Shown here piece after piece: positions 39,301 through 50,280 of a DNA stretch of 64,000 nt (positions are counted from its first letter, which is position 1; each line of letters starts with the position of its first letter). The position numbers and the translations under genes were made by a program. This DNA is from Rhynchopus sp. YZ270_cl-10. Lineage: Eukaryota > Euglenozoa > Diplonemea > Diplonemida > Diplonemidae. Under the pieces are notes generated by a model. The model ran no database searches and was not told where the DNA came from. It saw nothing but the letters and a program-made list of their open reading frames with translations. The stretch spans positions 1 to 64,000 of the forward strand of contig OZ037847.1 in NCBI GenBank assembly GCA_964035575.1, given 5' to 3'.

Positions 39301-42300
39301 TCCACCTTGCCTTGTCCCATTCGAACTTCGGGTCCAGCTGCTGGGCAAGCTTGAAAGACCCAGCTTGCGATGCCAGGGCTGCAGCGGGCCAATGGTCGAC
39401 TGTGCGACGAATGCCTAAACCCCCTATGGCGATGGGGAGGGCGGCCTGCAGGCGGGCCTGTGCTGGCAAGGCCCCGTGCTCATCATGCAGGATCGTCGCC
39501 AAACACCTGTCCACCTCCGCATCAAAATCCCGGAGGTAGCCCTCCCCTAGGTCCACACATGATATTCCACGCATGTAGAATACCATTTTGCAAAATCCCT
39601 CACAAAAGCGCAAGATGTAGTACGCATGCTGTGAGTCTTTGAGGTTTCTGAGGGCGTTCAAGTTCAACTTCGACTCATCTAGCTTGCTCTGCATGTATTT
39701 CCTGCAGTGCTCTGCTGTGCCGATGGGGATGCCCAGGAAGTCGAAGTTCTGGTTGTGGAGGGAGAAGCCGTCGTTGTGCCCATCAGACGCATCCCGGATG
39801 GTGAACCCCCTATTACGCAGATCTTCCGCAGAGTCGCCCGCCAACGTCACAAGTTCGCATTTTGAACGATTGACTTTTAGACCAAGGCGGCTGCTCGAAT
39901 CCACTAGGGCATCGTAAGCGGCCAGGACTGCCTCAGGATCCCCCCGAATGCAACCATCGTCCAGGTACCAAATAGACCCGTCGAGGCCCCTGTTCGCGCT
40001 CAACCTTTCTGTCATCTCAGCAATCGCCAAAGAGAAGAGGATAGGGCCTAGTGGGTCACCTTGTTGGACCCCACATTGGGACTCAAGTGTAGCCTCACCA
40101 TAAAATAGGGAGGTGTGGCCGGCGTAGCACCACCTCACCCACGTGGAGATCTCAGGGATGTGCCGTTCAACTGCACTGATGAAGGTGGCCCTATCTACAG
40201 TGTTGAAAGCATTGTGATAGTCCACCTTCAGGATCACCTTGTCCATCCCCAGGTACTTCCGTGCATACTGTGCCACCACTGCAGTGGCAGCCTCCGAGCC
40301 CCGCGGCGTTGAAACCCCCACCTGGTTCCCCTTGCGGAAAATTTCAGCCGCCCGTTTCCGTAGCCTGTTTGCCAGAATCTTGCCAATCAACCGGCGAGTC
40401 ACGTCTCCCACTGCGATCGGACGCACATCCTCAGGCTTGTCTTTTGAGACCTTCCTGAGGGCTACCAGCTTGGCTCCGGCAAAGAAAGGCGCGACCTCTC
40501 GGTGAGCTTTGCCTTGTGCCAATGAGGACAACACCTTCGTTAGAGCAGCGAGCGTGCCAGGGGTATGCTTCTGGTTGCACAGGACACGGAGGAGTGATCC
40601 TGTCAGGTTTGACGGACCACCTGCAGTGGCTCGCGGCATGCTGCTGATTGCTTCCATAACCTCCTTGGTGGTGAAATCGGCGGGCCCAGAGGGGTTCCTC
40701 ACATTCTCATGCATAACCGATCGGATCTCCGTGGGGTGTTTGCCCTTCAGCTTCTCCAGAGTTGCGGGTCCATGTGGTGCGAGTCCGTCACTGGTGAGGG
40801 CTGTCAGGGCCTGGCCCGGAAGTCCCGTTGCTGCCTTCAAACGGGAGCGTTTCTGGCGCGCCTCCAAAGTGTCCCCTGGTGTCCACACAGGCTGGTCCTG
40901 TACCTCATCCAAAGCGTTGGACCAAAGCTCCCCCCAGCTCCCAGCGTCCCACCTATCCAGGTCCTTTTTCCAGGAGTTGAAACAACGTCGATCTGTTACC
41001 TTCGTCCTGCGTCCGTGCGCACGGTCCCTGTGTAAGACAGTGAAGAACAGGGCAAACTTCGTCCAGGCACAAGGGTCCTGATGCACCAGGATCTCCTGCA
41101 GTACCCTCTGGAAGATGAGGGTGTAGCGGTGGGCCAGGTCAGGTGGGCAGGTTCCTTTCAGCTTGAACCGTGTGGTCCCAATCTCCTGCAAAGAGGGCAT
41201 GCCAGCGGGGCGGGCGCCGCGGAGGCGGTTGTCTATGGATGGGGCTGGTACCTCTTTCATTATAGCCGAACACGCCTGGCACGCGCTCTGTGAACGTTGT
41301 AGGAGGGCCGTGCACTCGTCTCCGACGCATCTCCTAAAACCGAAGTAGGACAAGATGTGATCTGGAATGTACTCAGCCGCTCTCGTATGGAGCTTCAAAT
41401 GATTTAGGAGGCCGGACCGTGTGAACGACTTCACATCTGATTGTGAAACTATGCCACCCTTGCAACCCTCCACTGGGCAAAAGCAGAAGTCCTCCTCCGG
41501 TTTACCAAGACAGGATTCCAGATCCTCACCCGAGGGGTCCGATGTAGACAACGGGCACTGGTCCAGGGCCAAGGGGTTCAGCTTCGCTCTGACCGCTTTC
41601 TTCAGCAAGGCCGACGATATGTCCCGAAAGTCCCTCTCATCTACCGGACGGATAGCCTCGTAATGGCCATTGCACAGCGCCACGGCTACCGTCGTGCGAC
41701 CCATCAACTCCTTGGCGCGCTTTTCCTCGTTCTTTATGTTCCCCTCACCTGGCGCGATCAGGACGATCGGGGTCGCTCCAGCCTGAACGATGACGATGTT
41801 GAGGTTGCGCCTCACCGCGAAGAGACGCAGGGCAAGGTGGTCCAACTTTGCAGATCCTCTGACCCCATCAATCCAACGCGTGAGCGCATCGCCGGACTTG
41901 AGGACACTCCTCATCGCACGTTCTAGCGTTACCGCCAAGTCGCCGATGTCTTTCCGGTCGGTGGAGTAGGACGGCGGAGCGGAGCGCCAACCCGATGCGT
42001 GAATGGCCGCTAGGCTGCAGTCGTGTACAAAATTATTTGGTACACGTTGGGCATGGGCTTCCCCCAGGATTCTGTCCACTTCCAGAGCATGATCTCCGTA
42101 TGTCGCGGACAGCGTTGCATCGGCACATCCACCAACTAACTGGTCGTGCGGGATGTATTCCTCAGGGAACTCCCAGTCGTCAACCTCATCGCGCAATCCC
42201 CAAGCCCAGTCGTCGTCACCTTCCACGAACTCATCATCCCATACAGCGACCTCCTCATCACCCACATCCTCTGCCAGGTGAGCAACCTCGTCATCCCAAT

Positions 42301-42584
42301 GGGCGGCCTCCTCAACTTTCACAAATCGAGGTGTTGGTGGGCGCAGGTCCCAGGGCGTCACCGCTCGCCACAACAGCGACAGCAAGACCAGTAGGGACAT
42401 CCCGATCCAGAGTAGCGGGCCATCAGCCTGGATCGCAGATCCGACCAGCGACACCGCAAGCCTCAACAGGCGCCACTCCCTTCGCACTCGGCACAGTGCG
42501 CTCAGAAAAAGGCGTGCAACCGGAGAGGGCGGACGAGTGTGCACCTTGCGCCGATGGAGCTTGCCTGCCTGCGTCTTGATCCAG
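33303..42584 (-). mobile_element. LINE E3: 5'-truncated near-identical copy of E2, inverted
   Basis: It starts with 28 T (its poly(A) on the minus strand) followed by the E2 3' terminus, and mirrors E2 back to the position matching 23582, where it stops at GATCCAG. The 5' array, the Asn/Ser tract and the APEWG block are missing. No target duplication is recognisable: the left flank reads CATCCGTGAACATAG and the right flank CACGCAGAAG. The 5' joint shares CAG with the uninterrupted right-flank repeat (61653-61655), typical of microhomology-mediated 5' truncation. Confidence 0.95.
34520..42584 (-). CDS. E3 LINE polyprotein, N-terminally truncated
   Basis: The frame carries every domain of E2 from just before the hydrophobic segment onward: OTU1, C2H2 finger, reverse transcriptase with YLDD, zinc knuckle, restriction-like endonuclease, the Ser-type degenerate OTU, OTU3, both zinc fingers and the C-terminal domain. 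Against E2 I count only three residue differences over about 2690 (two Lys to Glu, one Val to Glu). The original start is lost. The frame stays open through the junction into the flanking repeat as far as an ATG at 42712, adding 43 unrelated residues that include EIALFRCSGSSAC; whether that start is used is unknown. Confidence 0.93.
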
Positions 42585-43663
42585 CACGCAGAAGATCCAG
42601 AGCACCGAAACAGGGCTATTTCTAAATATGGGGTCCGGGGGGTCCAAAATCCAATCCGGGACACAAATTTTTTGGCAGATTTATTTTGTGCCAAAAACAT
42701 CCTTGTTTGCATTTTTGGGATTCACCCGTGCAGTGGTGGGGTCAATCTCGAAAATTGGACAATTTTTTGACCACTTAAATTTTTTGAAAATATGAGCCCG
42801 GTTGCTTATACGTGGGGCCCATTTTCGGCCAAAAAATGCTGCTCAAAAAAAAAAAATTTCCCTGAAAATTTTTCAGCCTCAAAACATACTGCGATTGGCA
42901 TTTCCGGAATCTGTCCGCACTGTGGTGGGGTCAATTTGCAGAAATGGCCAAGTTCTTGGTTTTGGTCAAAATGAGTGTAAGGTAAAGGGGCCAAGGTAAA
43001 TCCCACAACCCAGATTTTCTCTCCCAGATGCTGAAACATGAAAATGCGCGAAAACACCGGCATTTGCATTTCCGGAATCCGTCCGTTCTGTGGTGGGGTC
43101 AATTTGCAGAATTGGGCAAGTTCTTGGTTTTTGTTAAAATGAGTACGGTGCCAGTGTGATGTTAGTGTAGAGAACAAGTTTTCTAAGAAACCCCATCATA
43201 GCACCTCCGGCATGCGGCCTGGTGCGCCCTCTCTGTTTTTTCAGAAAATATCAAAAACCCCGTGTCTTGCACAATCTGGAAGAAAACTTTCCAACACAAA
43301 AAAAAACGGCAACTTTCTCCAAGCAGAAAGCCCATCACCCCCCTCTTGGTAAGTACTGTAGTACGTGCAAATTTTTTGGCAGCCCTGTATATAAGCCCCG
43401 TGCAAATTTTTTGGCAATTTTCATTTTCCAAAAATCAGGGACAGGGACAGGTTTTTAGAAATAGCCCTGCACCGAAATCAAAAAAAAATTTTTTTTTGAT
43501 TTTTTGGGGTGAAAATTTCTGGGGAAAATTTCTGGCCACAAAAAACCGCCAAAAAAATATACACAAAATAATTTTAGCACCCCCCTTTAAATTAGGTGTA
43601 AATTGGGTACTTCTTGGGTCCTTCTAGGGTATACACCCTAGCCCTATACAGCCACACCAATTA

Positions 43664-43781
43664 CCGTGAATTTATATTCCAGTATTTCACGCACAGGTGG
43701 AAACAGCCCGAGGGGGCAGCATTTTTCCCCGAGGGCTGTTTCCACCTGTAAGTGAAATACTGGTATAAATTCACGGCAATA
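43664..43781. repeat. Short hairpin element (MITE-like) inside the 2.4-kb unit
   Basis: Arms of about 50 bases starting CCGTGAATTTATATTCCAG and ending TATAAATTCACGG, loop near GGGGCAGCATTTTTCCCC. The same hairpin is at 62735-62852. Confidence 0.75.
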
Positions 43782-44291
43782 TGTTATTTTATCACCAAGT
43801 GAGACCATGAATTTCACAACCCGTTTTCACGTACAAAGAGAAGAGGTGGGGTGGTTCTTTTGATGATGACTTTTGATCCAGTTTTTTTATGTGGGCCTCT
43901 TAGCGCTGGACAGCGTCTTGAGCCAGAACTTTAGCTAGGATATCACCGATGTTGATATTCATTATGACCCCCCACCATACCCCCCCGGTATGTGTGGTGT
44001 TTGTGCCATGGGAACATCCCCGTCCTGTGTGATGACACTTGTACTCGTGTCGGACTCACTCTCCAAAGGTGCCCTCGCACGTTTTGGAGGTCTCATTTGG
44101 GATTTTTTGATGAAAATTTGAAAAAAAAAAACGTGTGAATCCGTGGTTTGTGTGTTACAGAAAATTAACTCAAAAATGCGTTTGAGACCCCTAGAATGGC
44201 TCAAAATGGCTCTTTTCTGGCTTTAATTGCAAAATTGGGCCTCCAAAGGCCTCCAAAAAAATTTTCGAGAGTTCAGTTCTACGATTTTCTG

Positions 44292-44781
44292 AGCGTGTAA
44301 TTTATTTTTCGAGCGTGTAATCATAGGTTTCGAACGCGCGTTCGAAAATCGAAAACGCGCAAATCCAAAATCGGAAAACGCGCACATGAAAAAAAAAAAA
44401 AAAACACGCAAAAAAAAAAAAAAAACGCGCGTTCGAAAAGCCGGACGCGCGTAAAAAAAAAAGGGCGTTTTTTTTTTTTTTTTCAAACGCGCGTTTGAAA
44501 AACTGGACGCGCGTTCGAAAAAACCACTTTTTCGAACGCGCGTTCGAAAAACCTCCCCACGTAAACATGAGGCTTCCACTTTTCCGAACGCGCGTTTTTT
44601 TTTTTTCGTTTTTCAAACGCGCGTTTTTTTTTCGCTTTTTCCGAACGCGCGTTTTTTTTCTCGTTTTTTCCGAACGCGCGTTTTTTTTTTCGTTTTTCAA
44701 ACGCGCACTCGAAAACGCCCAAAAAACGCGAACGCGCGTTCGAAACCTATGTGTAATACTGGAAAATAAATTACACGCCCC
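44292..44781. repeat. Foldback of CGAACGCGCGTTCG palindromes
   Basis: The ends are inverted (GCGTGTAATTTATTTT at left, its complement at right). The interior repeats the self-complementary GAACGCGCGTTC between A- or T-runs. Copy B repeats it at 63363-63853. Confidence 0.8.
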
Positions 44782-44983
44782 TCTTACAGGGGGGTAGCCA
44801 AATAAAAGGGGCGCCGCTCTTATTCGGCGTGCCTAATCGCAAAGTATTGGGTTTTCAGAGCTTTCGGGGTCAACTTGGGGGGCTCTGTACAAAACCTTAA
44901 GGGGGGTCCAAAAAAAATTTTCCCGCCAATTTTTGCCCACAAAAAGTCATTTCTCAGCGCAAAGTGACCCCATCACAGCACGC

Positions 44984-45290
44984 ACACACGGTGGCCCATT
45001 CCTACCCTTAGGGTAGGGTCCGCGGGGGGTACCCAAGGGGGTACCCCCCAGACTACCCCATGGGGTACCCCATGGGGTACCCCCCAAATCTGAGGGGTAC
45101 CCCATGGGGTACCCCCCAGACTACCCCCGGGGGTACCCCCCGGGGTACCCCGCGAGGACCCTGACTGGCACTGGGGGTACACAGGTACACAGGTACACAG
45201 GTACACAGGTACACAGGTACACAGGTACACAGGTACAGCCAGAGTGCCAGAGTGCCAGAGTCAAGGGTCCGCGCGGGGTCCGCCCCCCGA
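44984..45290. repeat. GGGGTACCCC palindrome array and GGTACACA tandem repeat
   Basis: About 45003-45160 has many overlapping GGGGTACCCC and CCATGGGGTACC units that can pair with each other. About 45175-45237 has roughly eight copies of the octamer GGTACACA. A CCAGAGTG triple repeat follows. Confidence 0.85.
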
Positions 45291-46775
45291 TGACATAACG
45301 AAGTATCGCTTGAAAATACCGTTCAATATATGTTGCTTGGTGTGCATGAAGAAGGACACACAAGGTATATCAAACGATAAATCAATCAGATAAACGTTAC
45401 ATCATCGGAAAATTGTTGGCACCGCCCCCCTGTCTTCGTATTTATTACCCCGTCGACAGGCCAAACAGTGTTGGGCTCAGAAGAAGCAGTGCAAGACAGT
45501 CACTGGGGATCAACATGAGAACCAACTCCCAACAACACAGGCTACCGAAGTAGCAGGTGGGGTGTTGCGGGTGTTTGGGGTGAGAAAATCGATTTTGGTA
45601 AGTTGCAGCAGAACATTCTTAAGTTCGCACTAGTCGAGAGAGGCTTACCCGCTGCAGTGAAGCAGTGCACCCATTTAAGGGTGGAGAAGCGTGACACGCA
45701 CATACAAGTATGTACGTTACTTCAACAAAGGCTGAATTCTGGTAATTCTAAGGGATGTGAATTCAGCCACCACGCAGGTAGTGTTTTAAGGTTCCTCGCT
45801 TTGTGCTGCACAGCGGACTCATGACACAAAGGAGTTGCCCCCGCTCTCTTTCGCGCAAACTTAAGAAAATTCTGAAGTAACTACAACCTGGCGTGCGGGT
45901 ACAGATGCATTGCTTTGTTCTTTCCTCAAAGTCATATCTGATCTCTCGGGTCTGTACTAAAGTCAGTGTTTAGATAAGCATCCACTTGACTCGTTCTAAC
46001 AACCGTTGAAATCTAGAACAAAACAATACACTGCCCCTTCTCACACCAAGCCGCCATGCTTCAAGAGCATGCCCTGGGCAAAAATTACTGTGACAAAAAT
46101 TGGTTTTCTGGGGGAACGCGATATTTTCTTGTGCCTACTGTAGTCCTCCGCAAGAGCAGAGGACAGACTTTCCGGATCCCGAAGTCGAATTTTTTGCACT
46201 AGCTATACTCCCTGGGTTAATGGCTATAGCAGTGACTGACTAAGAGTTTCATAATAATTGGGGCGGTCTATGGGGTGGGTTAATGGAAAAATTGGTTTAA
46301 AAACCCAACTTTTGCGGTCCCCGCCCGGTTTGCAATAATTGCACCAGCTCTTCCATCGGCACTGTTTCGCTGTCACGATGAAGGGTCGTCGGTTCGGGTA
46401 CCTGTTGAGAGAAATTGAGTGCAAAAGTAGAGACTACAACAAAAAAAATCAAACAAACAAACAAGAAGCCGCTCCGTACCTCTTCCATGCAAAAAAGAAA
46501 GTAAAAGACTGCCCTTCCTCAGTCCGGAAGTAGCACCTCATCCGGTTCCCTGACGTAAAAGAGTTGTAGAGGTTACGAGATGCCATGATAAAAAAGTAAA
46601 AGTGACAATTTTGACAATAAAAATATGCTTCGATTTACATCCGAGCGGGACAAAGGCGAAAAGGGGGAGCGGGGGGGTGTAAAAACCGGGGCTTAAAAAC
46701 ATACCTTGCAGCACTCGCTCGGCCTACTCTCCAGGTACGAGAACATCACTGCACGAACAATCCCACTGATACTGA
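45291..46775. repeat. Dispersed 1.35-1.5-kb repeat, copy 2
   Basis: Diverged partner of 4462-5815, slightly longer near its right end. On the minus strand (46297-46488) it has a 63-codon frame with a hydrophobic start (FLFVCLIFFVVVSTFALN) followed by QVPEPTTLHRDSETVPMEEL. Copy 1 has the hydrophobic part as a pyrimidine-rich tract ending in a plausible intron acceptor (TCTTAACAG), so an intron/exon edge is at least as likely as a secreted peptide. Confidence 0.7.
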
Positions 46776-47107
46776 TACCTGCATTCTATTTGTTGCCACA
46801 TGGTAAAAATGACCAAAACTTCGACCAATTTTTTTTTCTTCACAATTTGCTCATTGAGGCTTTGGATTTTTTGGGCCATTTATGACCTACCACGCCCGAT
46901 TTTGGGCGAGAAGAAAAAAAAATTTGGGTCAAAAATCGAGGCGTCTTTGGTAAAATCACGACTTTTCGGGCGCGAAACCACGTTTTAGACCCCCACAGAT
47001 GCTCAAAAGTGCCAAATTTTGCTTTTAATGGCCTCAAATCGTCGAAATTAGGCCTATATAGGGCAAAAAAAAATTTTTGAGAGTCCCTTTCCCTGGGAGG
47101 CAATAGC
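46776..47107. repeat. Dispersed AT-rich repeat (partner of 18.1-18.3 kb)
   Basis: Homologous to 18085-18275 over its right two thirds. No gene. Confidence 0.6.
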
Positions 47108-47372
47108 CACCGGGTGTGCAGGGGGTACCCCGGGGGGTACCCCCGCGGACCCTGAGGGGTACCCCCGCGGACCCTGGGGGGTACCCCTCGGGGTACCCCA
47201 AACCCCCCAAAGGGTACCCCGCGCGGACCCTACCCAACCCTGTGGGGTACCCCCTGGGGTAGCCCACGCGAGGGGGTACCCCCCGCGGACCCTACCCTGT
47301 GTGGTACCCTACCCTGCGGGGTACCCCTTTTGGGGGTACCCCCGGGGGTACCCCCAAAAGGGTCTGCTGGGC
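47108..47372. repeat. Second GGGGTACCCC palindrome array
   Basis: Runs of GGGGTACCCC, CGCGGACCCT and their complements, able to form nested hairpins. Same type as 44984-45170 but not a simple copy. Confidence 0.8.
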
Positions 47373-47689
47373 CACCGTGGCAGACTCCCAAGAATCGAAA
47401 AAAAAAATTTTTTTTTTTCGATTTTTTGTGGGCAAAAATCGGTCGAAAATTTTTTCAGGCCCCCAACCAGTACCTCCCTTAGGACTTTGTACAGGAGGGG
47501 GTGCCCCTCTTATTTTCCAGAGTTCGCCAGATCCCAGGGTGCCGCTCTTATTACCCCTGCCGCTCTTATTCGGCATGCCGCTCTTAATAAGCCCCCCCCC
47601 TGTAACGATTTTGTTAAGGGGCGTGAAATTCATGGTCTCAAGCGGTAATAAAAAAAATAAAGTCATCACAAACGCACAAACGTTCATAC
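47373..47689. other. Intergenic or intronic sequence without recognisable gene
   Basis: Contains an A-run/T-run hairpin (about 47398-47425) and CGCTCTTATTCGGC, also seen at 44815. If the gene at 47690-48651 continues to the left, this is its intron. Confidence 0.4.
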
Positions 47690-48651
47690 CTCTACAGGAG
47701 CACCCTTCACTGCAGCTTCCATCTCCAACACCAGCTGCTGCTCCTTCGCTGTGAGCTGTGCCATCACTTCCTGCAAGTGTCAAACAAATGTAGAGAACTA
47801 GAAAAAGCAAAACAACAACAAAGTTGCATCACACTGTGCATCTCCAGTGCCGACAATTGCAACCCCAACACACACACACACGCACACGTCCTGGGCTGGA
47901 CTGTAAATTGCATCAGAGGGTATGTGGCGCCTCCTGAAGCCCTATGAAGATACCTGAGGGTAAAACGTCACTCACTTTTCCCCTTTTGTTTTGACGGTCA
48001 GTCCAGTGGGCAACCTGCATTGCACTTCGCAGGCCCCATTGCCACACCCTAGGTGGTGAGGTGTGCCGACTGCACAAATGCAAAAAAAAAAATGGTGAAA
48101 CAGTGTAAAAACTTCTGAATTCGGTAACACCAGTGGGCCTGAACAGCAATGGTCATACCTTCTTGTTCTCCTTGAGCTCGGCGATTTTGGCACAGTACAT
48201 GTTGGCTTTGCCATCGTCTCCCCAATAGATACCATACTCAGCATCCTCAATGTCTCCATCAAGTTCGCGAACACGACAAACTAACAAATTTGTTACTGCA
48301 GCGATCTCCTGGTTGAGCGTCGAAAGCTGAGCCTGCAGATCCGCCACGGACTTTTCGGCATTTGCAAGATCAGACTGTGGTGACGTTGTGAATGGGTTCC
48401 ATAGGTTCCATTTGGTAAACCAGTTGGGTAAATAATTTCTCTTCAGAAAGGGGGTCAGGTCAATATTCTTGTTGCTCTTGTTCCACAGCGTAGGGGTAAC
48501 TGAGAACGACCGCGAGACATATAATGGCAACCTGGTGGTACGTGTGATACCCCAGAGATTACTTTTTTGAGCTTCTTGAAAAAATGAGACAGAACTTGTA
48601 CCTACCCACCGAGACGGAACTTGAACCTTTTCACCCCTCCATTCCTCGAAC
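47690..48651 (-). CDS. Spliced gene for a coiled-coil protein, two internal exons visible
   Basis: Exon one spans about 48651 to 48159. Its frame runs through WRGEKVQVPSRWVG, TTRLPLYVSRSFSVTP and a helical region LANAEKSVADLQAQLSTLNQ to AKIAELKENKK, and ends at a GTATGACC donor in phase 0. The next exon, 47770 to 47690, is 27 codons long (EVMAQLTAKEQQLVLEMEAA and on), also phase 0 on both sides, bounded by an acceptor ending CACTTGCAG and a GTATGAACG donor. The 388-base intron has a second weak acceptor (TTTGTGCAG near 48078) that would lead to an early stop. Neither a start ATG nor a stop is visible, so exons are missing on both sides. The heptad-rich helices suggest a structural or scaffolding role. 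I do not recognise the family. Confidence 0.5.
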
Positions 48652-49567
48652 CTAAATGCGGTCTATCTCCGGTGTAAAATCACTCAAAACCCCCCAAAAA
48701 ATGCCACGGGGTGTGAAAAATCCCCAGAACGCGCATTAGACTGCGGCTAAGTTTGTTGCGAGGCCTTCTATTTGGAAGCTGCCTATGTGTCAGGTGCCTT
48801 TGGATAAGGTACAGAGCGTGTGGGGAGCCAGTTGCGGGGTCTTGTTTGGCACGATGTTGCAGGGAGCTGGAGGACTGTGACTCTTGCTCAAACTTGCTGG
48901 GACTGGGACTCTTGCTCGTACAGTGACTCCCGCTCTTGTGACTCTCACTTCATCCTCTCTGTCCCGACTCTCTCTCCACTCACGCCCCACTGCTCACGGT
49001 GCCCCCGGCACTACCCCAACCCCATCGGGGTACTATATATTATAAATCTAGCGACAAGTGTACAAGGACATATCCGACCTCTCCCAGGATCGGCAAGAAG
49101 AAGGTGAACCGCGCAGTGCCCTCACAGCAGAACGTGCCCCTTCTGGATATGCAAGTGTAGTAATGGGACGTCCCCACTGGGATCACCCATGCAGGATGCT
49201 TCGTCAGGGAGTCAATTTGGAAGTGATGTCAAAGGAACGAGGACTCGAAGTCGACAGAATTAGTGTTTCAGACTTGCGACACAGTGTTTTTTGGGGCACT
49301 GAGCGCTGTTGTTGACCCTTTGCGCTCCAGCAATGAGGAGGAAAGCGAATGACCATATTGACAAGGGTATCAAAGGGGGGCTCAGGTACAAGTTCTGTCT
49401 CACCACATTGAAAAACCTAAATTAGGTATTTTCTGGTGCTCAAAAGTCGCCAAAACCGGGCGGAAAGTCATTTTTGGGGGGTTATGGTACCGAATAAGTG
49501 CAAAAAATACGGTTTTCAACAATTTCGAGAAAAATGAGTTTGTACACAAATTTGGTAACAGTGACCC
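48652..49567. other. Intergenic DNA with a dispersed repeat and weak coding-like sequence
   Basis: About 48808-49040 matches 57579-57770 (shared GCGGGGTCTTGTTTGGCACG). An 85-codon plus frame at 49058-49315 (MYKDISDLSQDRQ and on) has reasonable composition, but a second frame over the same bases is equally plausible, so I do not call a gene. Confidence 0.35.
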
Positions 49568-49803
49568 TCCCCTAGGCATACACTCGATGCGAGTCGCATG
49601 CGAGAATCATTCTCGCATTCTCGCACACCATTCTCGCACCATTCTCGCATGCGAGAATCATTCTCGCACACGTAGAAGGATTTTGGTCGTGCGAGAGTGA
49701 GCGAGAATGAGCGAGAATTGTGCGAGAATTTTTCGTCAGACCAGAATTGTGCGAGAATGCGAGAATGCGACTCGCATCGAGTGTATGCCTAGGGGGGGGG
49801 GGC
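49568..49803. repeat. Foldback element A (GCGAGAAT repeats)
   Basis: The termini are inverted copies of CCTAGGCATACACTCGATGC next to C and G runs. The interior is made of GCGAGAAT and its complement ATTCTCGC in opposite orientation in the two halves. No coding capacity. Confidence 0.85.
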
Positions 49804-50280
49804 CCTATTGCTTACTGCGACGCTTTTTTTGCGTTTTTTTTGTCCCCATCCCATCCCCATCCCACCCTCATCCCACCGCATACGTTTTTTCACGTAAAAA
49901 CACAAAAAAACGCCGAATAAAGTGTCAAAAGAGTGAAACCCTGTTTTCAATTGACTCAAAACACATTTTTGGGTCGAAATTGTGTCCAGAGACGACTTTT
50001 TTCGTCTATTTTTTGGGCTTTTTTTTGATTTTTTGGAAATTTGGTCAAAATCAGCTATGTTGCCCAAAAGGCCAAAATAGCCTATTTTTCACCATATTTT
50101 TCATTTTTTTTTGTATTTTGTGGTACCTAGAGGGTGAATTTAGGCCCACAGTGCCCAGATATATTATTTTGGGGGCAGGATTCGCCCGGGGGTGCCCGGG
50201 AAATGGCCTGATGTTGAAAAAATTAAAAACCGGACAAAAATTTACATGGGAGTCGGACCCCCTAAGGGGGGGGAGCCCGC
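49804..50280. other. AT-rich sequence, nothing recognisable
   Basis: Contains a CCCATCCCCATCC microsatellite near 49843 and long T-runs. A plus frame across it lacks compositional support. Confidence 0.4.

Larger units (their letters stand above)
23582..42584. repeat. Giant tail-to-tail inverted repeat formed by E2 and E3
   Basis: Arms 23582-32845 and 33331-42584 (about 9.26 kb each) are nearly identical and are separated by about 0.48 kb including the two tails. Arm length differs by about ten bases, partly from a TTTATTGTC microsatellite with one unit fewer in E3. Confidence 0.95.
42585..44983. repeat. 2.4-kb repeat unit, copy A
   Basis: It matches 61656-64000 almost perfectly (offset 19071, later 19072 because of one T-run). 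Inside are three diverged tandem segments sharing GTGGTGGGGTCAAT (about 42730, 42915, 43090), a 118-bp hairpin element and a CGCGCG foldback. It ends in a 28-bp sequence beginning AGCGCAAAGTGACCCC (44956-44983) that also begins copy B. No gene is supported. Confidence 0.9.

Noticed and set aside
44223-44797. Arg/Phe/Lys-rich frames over the CGCGCG palindromes
   Set aside because: Repeat-derived and present on both strands.
46297-46488. Small secreted peptide on the minus strand
   Set aside because: The hydrophobic part coincides with a pyrimidine-rich intron-end-like tract and is not kept as a frame in copy 1.
49058-49315. 85-codon gene MYKDISDLSQDRQ
   Set aside because: A second frame in the same bases is equally good and part of the region is a dispersed repeat.
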